The notes below the pieces were generated by a model. That model did not search any database. It saw nothing but the letters and a program-made list of their open reading frames with translations, and was not told the DNA's origin. 27,557 bases of DNA from Candidatus Tectimicrobiota bacterium. GTDB taxonomy: Bacteria > JACPSX01. Position numbers and translations under genes: made by a program. This document shows positions 1-9,771 of this stretch, one piece after another. Numbering within the stretch: position 1 is the stretch's first letter; the number at the start of each line of letters is the position of its first letter. The stretch covers positions 1-27,557 of the forward strand of contig JACPSX010000175.1 of assembly GCA_016193065.1 (NCBI GenBank), in the 5' to 3' direction.

Positions 1-288
1 GTCCCCGATCATTTTCCCCTTTGGGGTCAGCAGGGTTGCATAGGTCCCCTCACCAGCTTTCAGGTTCTTTACATTGTTGGAGACCAAGCTGTGCAGAAAC
101 TCCTGCCGGTCTTTTCCCACGAGCCGTATTTTTCCCAGGAAGCTGCGATCGCACAAACCCGCACCCCCACGCACGGCTCCGTGCTCTGTGGTGGAGTCCC
201 CGTAGTGGCCGGGGATTTCCCACCCGTCGAGGGTTGCCAAGACGGCGCCGAGCCGGCAGTGAACTGTGGACAAAGGAGACTGTTTCAT
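1..288 (-). CDS. GcvT/YgfZ-family folate-binding protein, N-terminal part (cut by window edge)
   Basis: Reading the minus strand from ATG at 288 gives 96 codons with no stop before the window edge, so only the N-terminus is present. Visible landmarks are GWEIPGHYGD near residue 22, TEHGAVR, GLCDRSFLGKIRLVGKDR, EFLHSLVSNNV and LLTPKGKMIGD. These follow the order of the aminomethyltransferase (GcvT) fold: a GD/EH segment, the GLxDxSxxGKI strand, a FL..L..N segment and a Y..LL...G strand. LTPKGKM is closer to the YgfZ/tetrahydrofolate-dependent Fe-S maintenance branch than to true glycine-cleavage T protein, but the discriminating C-terminal part is missing. The ATG has GGAG eight bases upstream. 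No gcvH or gcvP is seen nearby, which slightly favours YgfZ. Confidence is high for the superfamily and low for the branch. Confidence 0.82.
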   Translation of the reverse strand, partial: MKQSPLSTVHCRLGAVLATLDGWEIPGHYGDSTTEHGAVRGGAGLCDRSFLGKIRLVGKDRQEFLHSLVSNNVKNLKAGEGTYATLLTPKGKMIGD

Positions 289-337
289 CCGGTGTTCTCC
301 ACGGAGCGGGCACACCACAATACCGCGGCTCAACCTC

Positions 338-366
338 ATTCTGGATGAAGAAGAAGCTGGCGTCAA
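338..366 (-). promoter_or_regulatory. candidate sigma-70 promoter of the GcvT/YgfZ-like gene
   Basis: Read on the minus strand, TTGACG (361-366) is separated by 17 bases from CAGAAT (338-343), matching the consensus at 5/6 and 4/6 positions. The -10 box lies about 50 bases before the ATG at 288. The rest of the 289-549 gap shows no tRNA, repeat or convincing ORF. Confidence 0.33.
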
Positions 367-549
367 GAGTCGCCTGTTCCTGTCCGTCCAGGTTTCGGGT
401 TGAGGGATTCGGACACCAGCGGCGTCCTCAAGTGTGCCGAAGAGCTTGCAGTGGGGTATCGGAGTCGGTCGCCGACGGGGCGCCTCTCAGACCCGGACGA
501 TCGAGGAGGTTGCCGGGCTGCGCTTCGGATGGCCCGGCAGGGGATGGTG

Positions 550-1494
550 TCAAAGCGCCTCGGAAGGCAGCAGGTAGGAAAAACTCAGGAACCGGGAGAT
601 TTCCGCTGCTACCGCGGCATTGTTCTTGAGCAGCGCCAGGTTAGCTCGCAGGCAGCGGCCCCCGCTCAGGTGATCCATCCTCTCCAGGAGAAACGGGGTC
701 AGGTGGGGACCCCGGATCTTCTGGCAATCCGCTTCCTCTTGAGCTTGGGCGAGGAGGGTCTCCATTTCGGAGAAATCCACACCGGACTCCTCAGAAACAG
801 GAATGGTGACCAACAACGCGGAAGAACCAGACAGCGCCCAGTGGCAGCGGGCCACCCGGGCGATCTTTGCGAAGCTGGTCGTGGAGTGTGTGAGCCTCAG
901 GCCGCTGCGGGGCGAATAGAAAGCAGGGAGTTCCTGGGTACCAAACCCGATGATGGGGACTCCGAGCGTTTCCAGAAGCTCGACGGTCTTGGGCAAGTCA
1001 AGAAGGGACTTCATCCCCGAACAGGTGACCACCAAAGGGGAGCAGCTCAGAGCTGACAGGTCGGCGGAAACGTCGAATCTCCCGGGAAACTGGCGATGGA
1101 TCCCTCCAATCCCGCCGGTGGCAAGAACCTGGATGTTGGCCCGGCAGGCGAGCCGGAGCGTGGCGGACACCGTTGTTCCGCCCCATTTTCCGCTGCAGAC
1201 GACCTGCGCCAGGTTTCCCAGGTTCGCTTTGGAGCTGTCCTCCCGCTCGGCCAGCGCCCGAATCTCCTGGTTGGTGAGGCCCACCCGGATTTTTCCGGCC
1301 ACCACTCCAATGACAGCCGGAGTCGCGCCGGCGCCGCTGACAATTTCCTTCAATTCGCACACGGTCTCCCAGCTCGTAGGAGACGGCAGGCCGTGCGAGA
1401 GTAGAGCAGACTCCAGGGCGACGACCGGTCTCCCTGCCCGGATGGCGCCGGCCACAGAAGGATCGATTCGGAAGTAGTCATTGGGAATTTCCAA
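550..1494 (-). CDS. psuG: pseudouridine-5'-phosphate glycosidase
   Basis: The 314-residue product matches the PsuG/IndA family along its length (usual size about 300-310). The family cleaves pseudouridine 5'-phosphate reversibly to uracil and ribose 5-phosphate in the cytoplasm, with a Mn2+ ion. Visible motifs, in order: ALESALLSHGLP (residues 26-37, catalytic-type Glu28), GATPAVIGVVAGKIRVGL, KWGGTTVSATLRLA, ATGGIGGIHR, FDVSADLSAL, VTCSGMKSLLDL, ETLGVPIIGFGTQELPAFYS, and LTPFLLERM with NNAAVAAEI near the end. The start is a TTG, supported by AAGGA about 7 bases upstream and by the family's usual N-terminus. No pseudouridine kinase (psuK) is adjacent, so the usual two-gene salvage pair is not visible here. 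Confidence in function is high. Confidence 0.93.
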   Translation of the reverse strand: MEIPNDYFRIDPSVAGAIRAGRPVVALESALLSHGLPSPTSWETVCELKEIVSGAGATPAVIGVVAGKIRVGLTNQEIRALAEREDSSKANLGNLAQVVCSGKWGGTTVSATLRLACRANIQVLATGGIGGIHRQFPGRFDVSADLSALSCSPLVVTCSGMKSLLDLPKTVELLETLGVPIIGFGTQELPAFYSPRSGLRLTHSTTSFAKIARVARCHWALSGSSALLVTIPVSEESGVDFSEMETLLAQAQEEADCQKIRGPHLTPFLLERMDHLSGGRCLRANLALLKNNAAVAAEISRFLSFSYLLPSEAL

Positions 1495-1524
1495 GGATTT
1501 TCCTTCGGGCTGAGGTTTGCCCGG

Positions 1525-1553
1525 ACGCTAACAGATTTTCCTGCGCAAGTCAA
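1525..1553 (-). promoter_or_regulatory. candidate sigma-70 promoter of psuG
   Basis: On the minus strand TTGACT (1548-1553) is followed after 17 bases by TAGCGT (1525-1530). The -35 box is good (5/6) and the -10 box poor (3/6). It lies about 30 bases before the TTG start of psuG. Confidence 0.28.
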
Positions 1554-1596
1554 CGCCGCCCCGGCGCCAGCAGAGGGGCCAGCGACAGAGGGCACC

Positions 1597-1651
1597 CACC
1601 TGTCTGCGTGCGGACCTGTCTGCCGTGGCGGCACAGGCAGGCGCAGAGGTG
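1597..1651. repeat. REP-like nested hairpin between psuG and rsmE
   Basis: An outer inverted repeat (CACCTGTCTGCG against CGCAGAGGTG) encloses an inner one (CCTGTCTGCCG against CGGCACAGGCAGG). This gives a long imperfect stem-loop in the gap between the divergent genes psuG and rsmE. The layout is that of bacterial REP/BIME elements. No T-run follows, so it does not look like an intrinsic terminator. Confidence 0.6.
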
Positions 1652-1656
1652 CCCCT

Positions 1657-1790
1657 ACAGTCCGAGGGGGTTCCTCCCCTTCCTCACGTCGCAAGCGCTT
1701 CGGGAGCCCGAGGGGGCTGCCCCGAGGACCTTGCCAAAAGGGGCTCCCCCAGGTGGTAAACTGGGAGTGGGCAAGCGGGAAATGGTCCTT
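1657..1790 (+). repeat. intergenic repeat family R2, copy I (upstream of rsmE)
   Basis: This copy holds the shared block GTCGCAAGCGCTTCGGGAGC (from 1688), preceded by TCCGAGGGGG and followed by GGGGCTGCCCCGAGGACCTT and AAAAGGGGCTCCCCC. The same ordered blocks occur at 11474-11680 and, inverted, at 22852-22974. The left half of this copy is shorter than in the other two. Together with the hairpin at 1597-1651 it fills most of the 364-base gap 1495-1858. I see no gene in that gap. Confidence 0.72.
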
Positions 1791-1858
1791 GATCTGCCCT
1801 GACCCCTATGATAGGTTCAAGAAAAATTCGCTGGCGCTGACGCGGTGAGGTTTACCGG

Positions 1859-2599
1859 GTGCATCGGTTCTTTGTTGGCCGCGGGCAATTTACCCCACCC
1901 CAAATCACGATTTCCGGAAGCGATGTCGCACATATCCGCAAGGTTCTGCGCTTGAAGCCCGGAGACAGGATTGAAGTCGTCGATGAGGAAGGGGGTCTCT
2001 ACGCCGTCCAATTGGAACAAGTAGAGGTGGACAGGGTCAGGGGGGAAGTAATCGGGAAGATTCCGACAGCGGCTCCGCAGGGTCTTGCCATTACGATCGC
2101 ACAGGCGGTTCCCAAAGGCGACAAGATGGATTGGATCGTGCAGAAGGCGACGGAGCTGGGGGTCTCCCGGATCGTTCCTCTGCTGAGCGAACGCGTGATC
2201 GTTCGCTTAAACCCAGCCCTGGAGGCCCGCCGGGTGGCGCGCTGGGAGAAACTGGCCCTGGAAGCTGCCAAACAGTGCAAGCGCCTGTCCGTTCCGCAGA
2301 TTTCCCGGTTTCTCTCTCTGGACGTTTTCTGCCAGGAAAGGGAAGCTCAGGATCTCGGTCTCATTCTCTGGGAAGGGGAGACAGCAACCCGACTGCGCTC
2401 CGTGCTGGCGGAAGCGAAACGGGGGGGGAATCTCTCGGTCATCATCGGTCCCGAAGGAGGATTTTCGGACTCCGAGGTCGAAACGGCCCGGTCCCGGGGC
2501 TTCCGTCCGGTGACGCTGGGATCCCGAATCCTGCGCACTGAGACGGTAGCCTTGAGTGTTTTGAGCGTGCTTCAGTACGAGTTGGGAGATTTTGGTTAG
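1859..2599 (+). CDS. rsmE: 16S rRNA m3U1498 methyltransferase
   Basis: The 246-residue protein is a full-length RsmE (family about 240-250), a SPOUT-class enzyme that methylates N3 of U1498 in 16S rRNA using S-adenosylmethionine. The N-terminal MHRFFVGRG and SDVAHIRKVLRLKPGDRIEV form the PUA-like RNA-binding part. QAVPKGDKMDWIVQKATELG and IVPLLSERVIVR follow. The C-terminal trefoil-knot motifs IIGPEGGFSDSEVE and LGSRILRTETVALSVLSVLQY bind the cofactor. The start is GTG, with GTGAGG about nine bases upstream. purH follows 209 bases later on the same strand, separated by a MITE-like element. The identification is secure. Confidence 0.95.
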   Translation: MHRFFVGRGQFTPPQITISGSDVAHIRKVLRLKPGDRIEVVDEEGGLYAVQLEQVEVDRVRGEVIGKIPTAAPQGLAITIAQAVPKGDKMDWIVQKATELGVSRIVPLLSERVIVRLNPALEARRVARWEKLALEAAKQCKRLSVPQISRFLSLDVFCQEREAQDLGLILWEGETATRLRSVLAEAKRGGNLSVIIGPEGGFSDSEVETARSRGFRPVTLGSRILRTETVALSVLSVLQYELGDFG

Positions 2600-2605
2600 C
2601 ATTAG

Positions 2606-2789
2606 CAGGCTGCTGAAAACCCTCCGTTCACCCTTCGACCGCGGGTACCCGCGAAGCGGGTGCGGTTTCCGGGTGAGGGCGAACGGAGGAAGTCCTGAAA
2701 TTGCTGATGATTTTCCGTTCGTGGTGAGCCCTTCGACCAGGCTCAGGACAGGCTTGTCGAACCACGAAAAGGATTTTTTCAGAATCCTG
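2606..2789. mobile_element. MITE-like non-autonomous element between rsmE and purH
   Basis: Imperfect terminal inverted repeats bound the element: CAGGCTGCTGAAAA (2606-2619) against the reverse complement of TTTTCAGAATCCTG (2776-2789), 12 of 14 matching. Inside are two further hairpins: stem CCTCCGTTC/GAACGGAGG (2621-2629 and 2681-2689) and stem TTCGTGGT/ACCACGAA (2718-2725 and 2761-2768), the latter with an inner TCGAC/GTCGA pair. The CCCTTCGAC...CTCAGGAC text resembles REP-type repeats I recall from many proteobacterial genomes. There is no transposase. The right end lies 19 bases before the purH start, so the element has displaced any ancestral purH upstream region. Confidence 0.6.
2643..2663 (+). 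repeat. 21-bp palindromic mini-element, copy A (nested in the MITE-like element)
   Basis: Arm GGGTACCCGC, loop GAA, arm GCGGGTGC. It sits in the loop of the first internal hairpin of the element at 2606-2789, where the sister hairpin has plain CAGGCTCAG-type sequence. This suggests secondary insertion. The same core, with a different 3-base loop, recurs at 13291-13311 (inverted) and 23113-23133. Confidence 0.65.
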
Positions 2790-2808
2790 TGAGAGGAGAA
2801 ATCGGCCG

Positions 2809-4371
2809 ATGGAGAAGATCAGCCGCGCCCTTATCAGCGTGTCGGATAAAAGGGGAGTTGTGGAACTGGCCCGTGGCCTTCAAGAAATGGGGGTCGAAAT
2901 CCTCTCCACGGGAGGAACGGCCGGCCTCTTGCAGAAAGAGGGCATCCGGGTCATCAGCGTCTCCGATTACACGGGCTTCCCGGAGATCCTGGGAGGAAGG
3001 GTCAAGACGTTGCAGCCCCGCATTCACGGCGGGATTCTGGCTAGGCGGGGGGACCCCGCCCATGTCCAGGATCTAAAGGCCCATGGCATTCTTCCCATCG
3101 ACCTGGTGGTGGTGAATTTGTATCCCTTCATTGAAACCGTCGCCCGTGCGGCCCTCTGCGCCTTGGAAGAAGCCATCGAGACCATCGACATTGGCGGGCC
3201 CTCGATGATCCGGGCTGCTGCGAAGAACTTCACGGACGTAGCCGTGGTTGTCGATCCGGAAGATTACCCCGCTCTTCTACAGGAACTGCGGGATCAGGGG
3301 GGGACCTTGTCGCGGCAGAAGCGGTTCGAGATGGCCTGCAAGGCCTTTGAGCATACGGCCCGCTATGATTCCTGCATTGCTTCCTACTTCCGCGGCCAGG
3401 TTGGAAAGGAGCTTTATCCCTCCACCATCACACTGGCTCTGGAGAAGGTCCAGGATCTTCGCTACGGGGAAAACCCCCACCAGTCTGCGGCCTTTTACCG
3501 GGAGATGGTGGTCGCGGAGCCCTGCCTGGCCAATGCTCGCCAGCTTCAGGGAAAGGAACTCTCCTACAACAACATCGTGGACCTGGACGCTGCTCTCGCT
3601 CTGGTCAAGGAATTTACGGATCCGACAGTGGCCATCATCAAGCACACGAATCCCTGCGGGGTTGCCCGGGGCGGCTCTCTGGCGGAAGCGTACGCAGGCG
3701 CCCTGGAGACGGACCCGGTATCGGCCTTTGGCGGCATCGTTGCCGTAAACCGGGCACTGGATCGCGGGACCGCTGCGGAGTTAAGCAAGACCTTTTATGA
3801 AGCCGTTGTAGCACCCGGCTATGAGGCGGGCGCCCTGGAGGTGTTCAGCACCAAGAAGAACCTCCGTGTCTTGGAGGTACCGCCGTGGGAACACAGGAAA
3901 GGGTGGAATCCCGAGACTTGGGATATGCGCAAGGTTGCCGGCGGCTATCTGCTCCAGCAGCGGGACTTGCTCGGGTGGCTCGGGATGGAGATCCGGGTGG
4001 TGACCCGCCGGGAGCCGACTCCGCAGGAATGGCAGGGCCTGGAATTTGTCTGGCTCGTTTCCAAACACGTGAAATCCAATGCGATTGTTTACGGGAATGC
4101 GAACCGCTCTTTGGCGATCGGGGCAGGACAGATGAGCCGCGTCGATTCTTGCCGGGTTGCCGCCATGAAGGCGCGTGGCTCTCTGCGGGGAGCGGTGATG
4201 GCTTCCGATGCATTCTTCCCGTTTCGAGATGGAATTGATGAGGCGGCTTCCGTGGGCATCACGGCCGTGGTCCAGCCCGGAGGTTCCATCCGGGATCAAG
4301 AAGTTATCGAAGCGGCCAACGAACATGGGATGGCCATGGTCTTTACCGGGGTTCGGCACTTCAAGCACTGA
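2809..4371 (+). CDS. purH: bifunctional AICAR transformylase / IMP cyclohydrolase
   Basis: The 520-residue protein has the usual PurH length and carries out the last two steps of de novo purine synthesis. It formylates AICAR from 10-formyl-THF and then closes the ring to IMP. The N-terminal MGS-like cyclohydrolase domain (about 1-150) shows ALISVSDKRGVVELA, ILSTGGTAGLL, GGRVKTLQPRIHGGIL and DLVVVNLYPF. The C-terminal transformylase domain shows LRYGENPHQSAAFYR, KELSYNNIVDLDAAL, the catalytic KHTNPCG, DPVSAFGGIVAVNR, SKHVKSNAIVYG and GAGQMSRVDSCR, then SDAFFPFRDGID and QPGGSIRDQEVI. ATG 2809 is preceded by GAGAGGAG. purD begins 10 bases after the stop, so the two are surely co-transcribed. No anomaly was seen. 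Confidence 0.97.
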   Translation: MEKISRALISVSDKRGVVELARGLQEMGVEILSTGGTAGLLQKEGIRVISVSDYTGFPEILGGRVKTLQPRIHGGILARRGDPAHVQDLKAHGILPIDLVVVNLYPFIETVARAALCALEEAIETIDIGGPSMIRAAAKNFTDVAVVVDPEDYPALLQELRDQGGTLSRQKRFEMACKAFEHTARYDSCIASYFRGQVGKELYPSTITLALEKVQDLRYGENPHQSAAFYREMVVAEPCLANARQLQGKELSYNNIVDLDAALALVKEFTDPTVAIIKHTNPCGVARGGSLAEAYAGALETDPVSAFGGIVAVNRALDRGTAAELSKTFYEAVVAPGYEAGALEVFSTKKNLRVLEVPPWEHRKGWNPETWDMRKVAGGYLLQQRDLLGWLGMEIRVVTRREPTPQEWQGLEFVWLVSKHVKSNAIVYGNANRSLAIGAGQMSRVDSCRVAAMKARGSLRGAVMASDAFFPFRDGIDEAASVGITAVVQPGGSIRDQEVIEAANEHGMAMVFTGVRHFKH

Positions 4372-4381
4372 GGGTCCAAAC

Positions 4382-5689
4382 ATGAAAATTCTGCTGGTTG
4401 GCAGCGGGGGGAGAGAACACGCTTTGGCCTGGAAGCTGAGCCAGAGCCCGCAGATCGACAAGGTCTACTGTGCCCCTGGCAATGCCGGCACGGCGGAGGT
4501 GGCCGAGAACCTCCCGGTGGGCAGCGAAGAGATTGGTGTGTTGTGCAGCATTGCCCAGCAAGCTCAAATCGATCTCACCGTGGTGGGGCCCGAACTCCCT
4601 CTGGTGGCTGGGATTGTGGACCTCTTTGAGGACAAGAACTTAAAAATTTTTGGACCCCGAAAGCAAGCCGCCATGCTCGAGGGAAGCAAGGTCTTTGCCA
4701 AAGAGTTCATGAGACGCCATGGCATTCCCACGGCGGATTTCCGGGTCTTTGATGAGCCCGGCGCAGCCCGCGACTTTATCGAGAAGAAGGGAGCCCCCCT
4801 GGTAGTGAAAGCAGACGGGCTGGCGGGCGGAAAAGGGGTCTTTGTCTGCACCACCGTGGCTCACGGGCTGGCGGCCGTTGAGAATCTAATGGAAAAAAAG
4901 ATCCTCGGTCCGGCCGGAGAGAAGATTCTGGTGGAAGATTTTCTCCCCGGTGAGGAAGCCTCCTTCCTGGCTTTTTGCGATGGTGAGAGAGTTCTCCCGC
5001 TCCCCGCCAGCCAAGACCACAAGCCTCTCCTCGACGGGGATCGGGGACCGAATACGGGAGGGATGGGCGCGTACTCCCCGGCTCCGGTCGTGACCCCGGA
5101 GTTAAGCCGGGCTGTGATCGACACGGTCATGATCCCCACGGTGAAAGCCATGGCTAAGGAGGGGAATCCTTACCAGGGCGTTCTTTATGCCGGCCTGATG
5201 ATCTCGAAGGGAAAAGCCTCGGTGCTGGAGTTCAACGTGCGCTTCGGAGACCCTGAGGCCCAGCCCCTTCTCTGCCGCCTGGAAACCGACCTGGTCCCCA
5301 TCTTCGAGGCGTGCTGCAGCGGGTCCCTGGAGCGGATTCAACCTCAATGGAATTCCCAAGCGGCGGTCTGCGTGGTGATGGCTTCCCGGGGGTATCCCGA
5401 CCGCTATGAGAAGGGGAAGGTCATCCGCGGTGTTCCGGATGCCGCAGCAATTCCGGGAGTGACGGTTTTCCACGCCGGCACTGCCCGGCGCGATGGGACG
5501 CTGGTCACCAACGGGGGGAGGGTTCTCGGGGTGACGGGCCTGGGCCCCGATGTTGCTTCGGCCATCGCTACGACTTATCGTGCCGTGAAGAAGATCTCTT
5601 GGGATGGGATGCACTTCCGCACGGACATCGGCGCAAAAGCCCTGCTGAAATCTCCAGGAGCCGGTCGGGCGGCACCGGGTTCGGGCTAA
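4382..5689 (+). CDS. purD: phosphoribosylamine--glycine ligase (GAR synthetase)
   Basis: From ATG 4382 the product has 435 residues, the normal PurD size. The reading frame is open further upstream inside purH, but that extension is unrelated sequence and MKILLVGSGGREHALAWKL is the classic PurD N-terminus. The enzyme joins glycine to phosphoribosylamine with ATP (second step of purine synthesis). ATP-grasp features are visible: VKADGLAGGKGVFVC (lysine and glycine-rich loop), EDFLPGEEASFLAF, QDHKPLLDGDRGPNTGGMGAYSP, and the metal-binding EFNVRFGDPEAQPLL. A weak GAGGG lies about 8 bases before the start, so translation may be coupled to purH. The stop codon overlaps that of the convergent MBL gene (stops at 5687-5689 and 5686-5688). 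Confidence 0.96.
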   Translation: MKILLVGSGGREHALAWKLSQSPQIDKVYCAPGNAGTAEVAENLPVGSEEIGVLCSIAQQAQIDLTVVGPELPLVAGIVDLFEDKNLKIFGPRKQAAMLEGSKVFAKEFMRRHGIPTADFRVFDEPGAARDFIEKKGAPLVVKADGLAGGKGVFVCTTVAHGLAAVENLMEKKILGPAGEKILVEDFLPGEEASFLAFCDGERVLPLPASQDHKPLLDGDRGPNTGGMGAYSPAPVVTPELSRAVIDTVMIPTVKAMAKEGNPYQGVLYAGLMISKGKASVLEFNVRFGDPEAQPLLCRLETDLVPIFEACCSGSLERIQPQWNSQAAVCVVMASRGYPDRYEKGKVIRGVPDAAAIPGVTVFHAGTARRDGTLVTNGGRVLGVTGLGPDVASAIATTYRAVKKISWDGMHFRTDIGAKALLKSPGAGRAAPGSG

Positions 5690-6477
5690 GGCCGCAAAGT
5701 CATTAGGTCTTCGCCAACCACCACGGGTCCTTGAAATGCCCTGCGAGCCTCCCGGGCGTATTCTTCCCCTCGATCTCCCTCTCGCAGGTGCACAAGCACC
5801 AGTTGTTTGACTCCACAACTGCGGGCGATTTCCCCGGCTTCCTGGGCCGTGGTGTGTCCCCGGCCTTTGCCTCCCGGCAGTGGGTGCAAAAAAGTAGCTT
5901 CCATCACCAGCAGATCCACTCCTCGAGCAAAGCGGGCCAAGGACTCGCAGGGGGAGGTGTCGCTCGAGTAGACGATTCGCTTGCCGCTCGAAAGGCTGGT
6001 GACTCGTACGGCTACTGTTGGAGGCCCATGGTCCACAGGGCAAGACTCGACCACAAAACCCCGGCCGCAATACAGCCTGTGACGCCGGCGGGCCGGGATG
6101 AGGCGGAGTTGCAGAGGAAACGGGAGGCGGGTTCGCCCCCCTAAGTGTATCGAAATCATTGACCGGATCAGGGTGTCTGCCTCCGGTGGGGCCCACAGCT
6201 TGAGGGGAAGCCGGCGGCCAAAGAGGTAAAGGGAGTGGACGAGAGAAGGGAGGCCGTAGCAGTGGTCGATGTGGCGATGGGTCAGGACGACGCCGCGGAC
6301 TCGCCCCGGATCGATTCCAGACTGCAGGAGCTTGCGGAACGGGCTCGCGCTGCTGTCGATTAGGACCGCATCCCGGCCGTCCCAGATGCCCAGCGCCGTG
6401 TTGTCGCGGTCCACGCTCGGCATCCCCGCAGAGGTCCCGAACAAGATCATTTGCAACGAGTTATCCGAAGTTGCCAT
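5686..6477 (-). CDS. RNase Z-like metallo-beta-lactamase-fold hydrolase
   Basis: The 263-residue product has the signatures of the RNase Z/ElaC branch of the metallo-beta-lactamase fold. LFGTSAGMPS lies at the N-terminus, then VLTHRHIDHCYGLPSL (the zinc-binding HxHxDH), CPVDHGPPTVAVRV (third metal histidine), IVYSSDTSPCE (bridging Asp), VMEATF, and GHTTAQEAGEIA with VLVHLREG at the C-terminus. RNase Z removes 3' trailers from tRNA precursors. Bacterial RNase Z is normally about 300-310 residues with a flexible exosite arm, and this protein is shorter with no obvious arm. A phosphodiesterase with another substrate is therefore possible. ATG 6477 is preceded by AGGAAGG. The gene is divergent from groES and convergent with purD. 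Confidence 0.82.
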   Translation of the reverse strand: MATSDNSLQMILFGTSAGMPSVDRDNTALGIWDGRDAVLIDSSASPFRKLLQSGIDPGRVRGVVLTHRHIDHCYGLPSLVHSLYLFGRRLPLKLWAPPEADTLIRSMISIHLGGRTRLPFPLQLRLIPARRRHRLYCGRGFVVESCPVDHGPPTVAVRVTSLSSGKRIVYSSDTSPCESLARFARGVDLLVMEATFLHPLPGGKGRGHTTAQEAGEIARSCGVKQLVLVHLREGDRGEEYAREARRAFQGPVVVGEDLMTLRP

Positions 6478-6684
6478 GGCCCCTTCCTGAACTCACAGCC
6501 AAAAGTTTCGCGGTCTGTTCGCACCGCTATCCTAACGACTCGCAAACCGGGGTGGCAACTTCTCCGCTACCCCAGCGCCGGAAAAATCATAAAAAAACCG
6601 GCGATTTCAGGTGAAATCTTACAAATAATACCCTGATTTTTCGTTTTTTTCCCAGCAGGTAGGTTTCTAAGGGAGAGATTCCTG

Positions 6685-6713
6685 TTGATTTCTTCTCCCG
6701 CTAGTTCTAAATT
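6685..6713 (+). promoter_or_regulatory. candidate groESL promoter
   Basis: TTGATT (6685-6690) and TAAATT (6708-6713) are 17 bases apart, each matching sigma-70 consensus at 4/6. The -10 box touches the first base pairs of the CIRCE element, so HrcA bound there would block initiation. That is the usual arrangement for CIRCE-regulated groESL operons. Confidence 0.5.
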
Positions 6714-6738
6714 AGCACTCACTTCAGTTGAGTGCTGA
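6712..6738. promoter_or_regulatory. CIRCE operator (HrcA site)
   Basis: TTAGCACTC (6712-6720), a 9-base spacer, then GAGTGCTGA (6730-6738). The consensus is TTAGCACTC-N9-GAGTGCTAA, so only one base of the right arm deviates. CIRCE is bound by the heat-inactivated repressor HrcA and normally controls groESL and dnaK operons. hrcA is not in this window. Confidence 0.95.
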
Positions 6739-6799
6739 TAATTACTTCGGCGAAAAACAGCTTCTACGGTAAATCAGCCGGTCAAGAAGGAGGAAGAGC

Positions 6800-8751
<1,952 letters not shown>

Positions 8752-8766
8752 GCGAAAGAGCAACCT

Positions 8767-8800
8767 CAAAGAGCCCCCGCTCGGAGGCAGGGGCTCTTTG
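8767..8800 (+). terminator. hairpin terminator after groEL
   Basis: An 11-bp perfect stem, CAAAGAGCCCC (8767-8777) with GGGGCTCTTTG (8790-8800), encloses a 12-base loop and starts 16 bases after the groEL stop. The stem is strong, but no clear T-run follows directly, so termination may be partial. Confidence 0.7.
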
Positions 8801-9660
<860 letters not shown>

Positions 9661-9771
9661 CCCCCTGCTTATTTCTTGGCTCAAGAGCGAAGAAACTCAG
9701 ACTACAGATTCTAAGCGGTGAGCGGCGGGGGCTTGTCTCATCGGCCGCACCGCATGTGGAGAGGAGGTTTC

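Larger units (their letters stand above)
6478..6799. other. 322-base gap between the divergent MBL gene and groES
   Basis: The right half holds the groESL control region (promoter and CIRCE, listed separately). The left half is AT-rich compared with its surroundings and holds two small hairpins. One is CGCCGG/CCGGCG (6576-6581 and 6598-6603). The other is GATTTC-AGGT-GAAATC (6603-6618). They lie upstream of both genes, so a terminator role is not supported. No gene was seen. Confidence 0.5.

Noticed and set aside
370-480. possible tRNA-like stretch in the gap 289-549
   Set aside because: TTCGGGTT-like text suggested a T-loop, but no acceptor stem, D-arm or anticodon arm can be paired on either strand.
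4208-4381. long N-terminal extension of purD inside purH
   Set aside because: It is an out-of-frame reading of the conserved purH end. PurD homology begins exactly at ATG 4382.
5102-6196. 364-codon open frame on the minus strand spanning the ends of purD and the MBL gene
   Set aside because: It is antisense to conserved purD codons and in another frame of the MBL gene. The product is rich in Pro, Arg and Gly with no family motif, as expected of a GC-rich shadow frame.
6576-6618. adjacent hairpins followed by T-rich sequence, considered as a terminator
   Set aside because: It lies upstream of both flanking divergent genes, so there is no transcript for it to terminate in either direction.
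9718-9771. upstream extension of glnA to an earlier start at 9718
   Set aside because: The extra 18 residues do not match the family, and the ATG at 9772 has an ideal ribosome-binding site directly before it.
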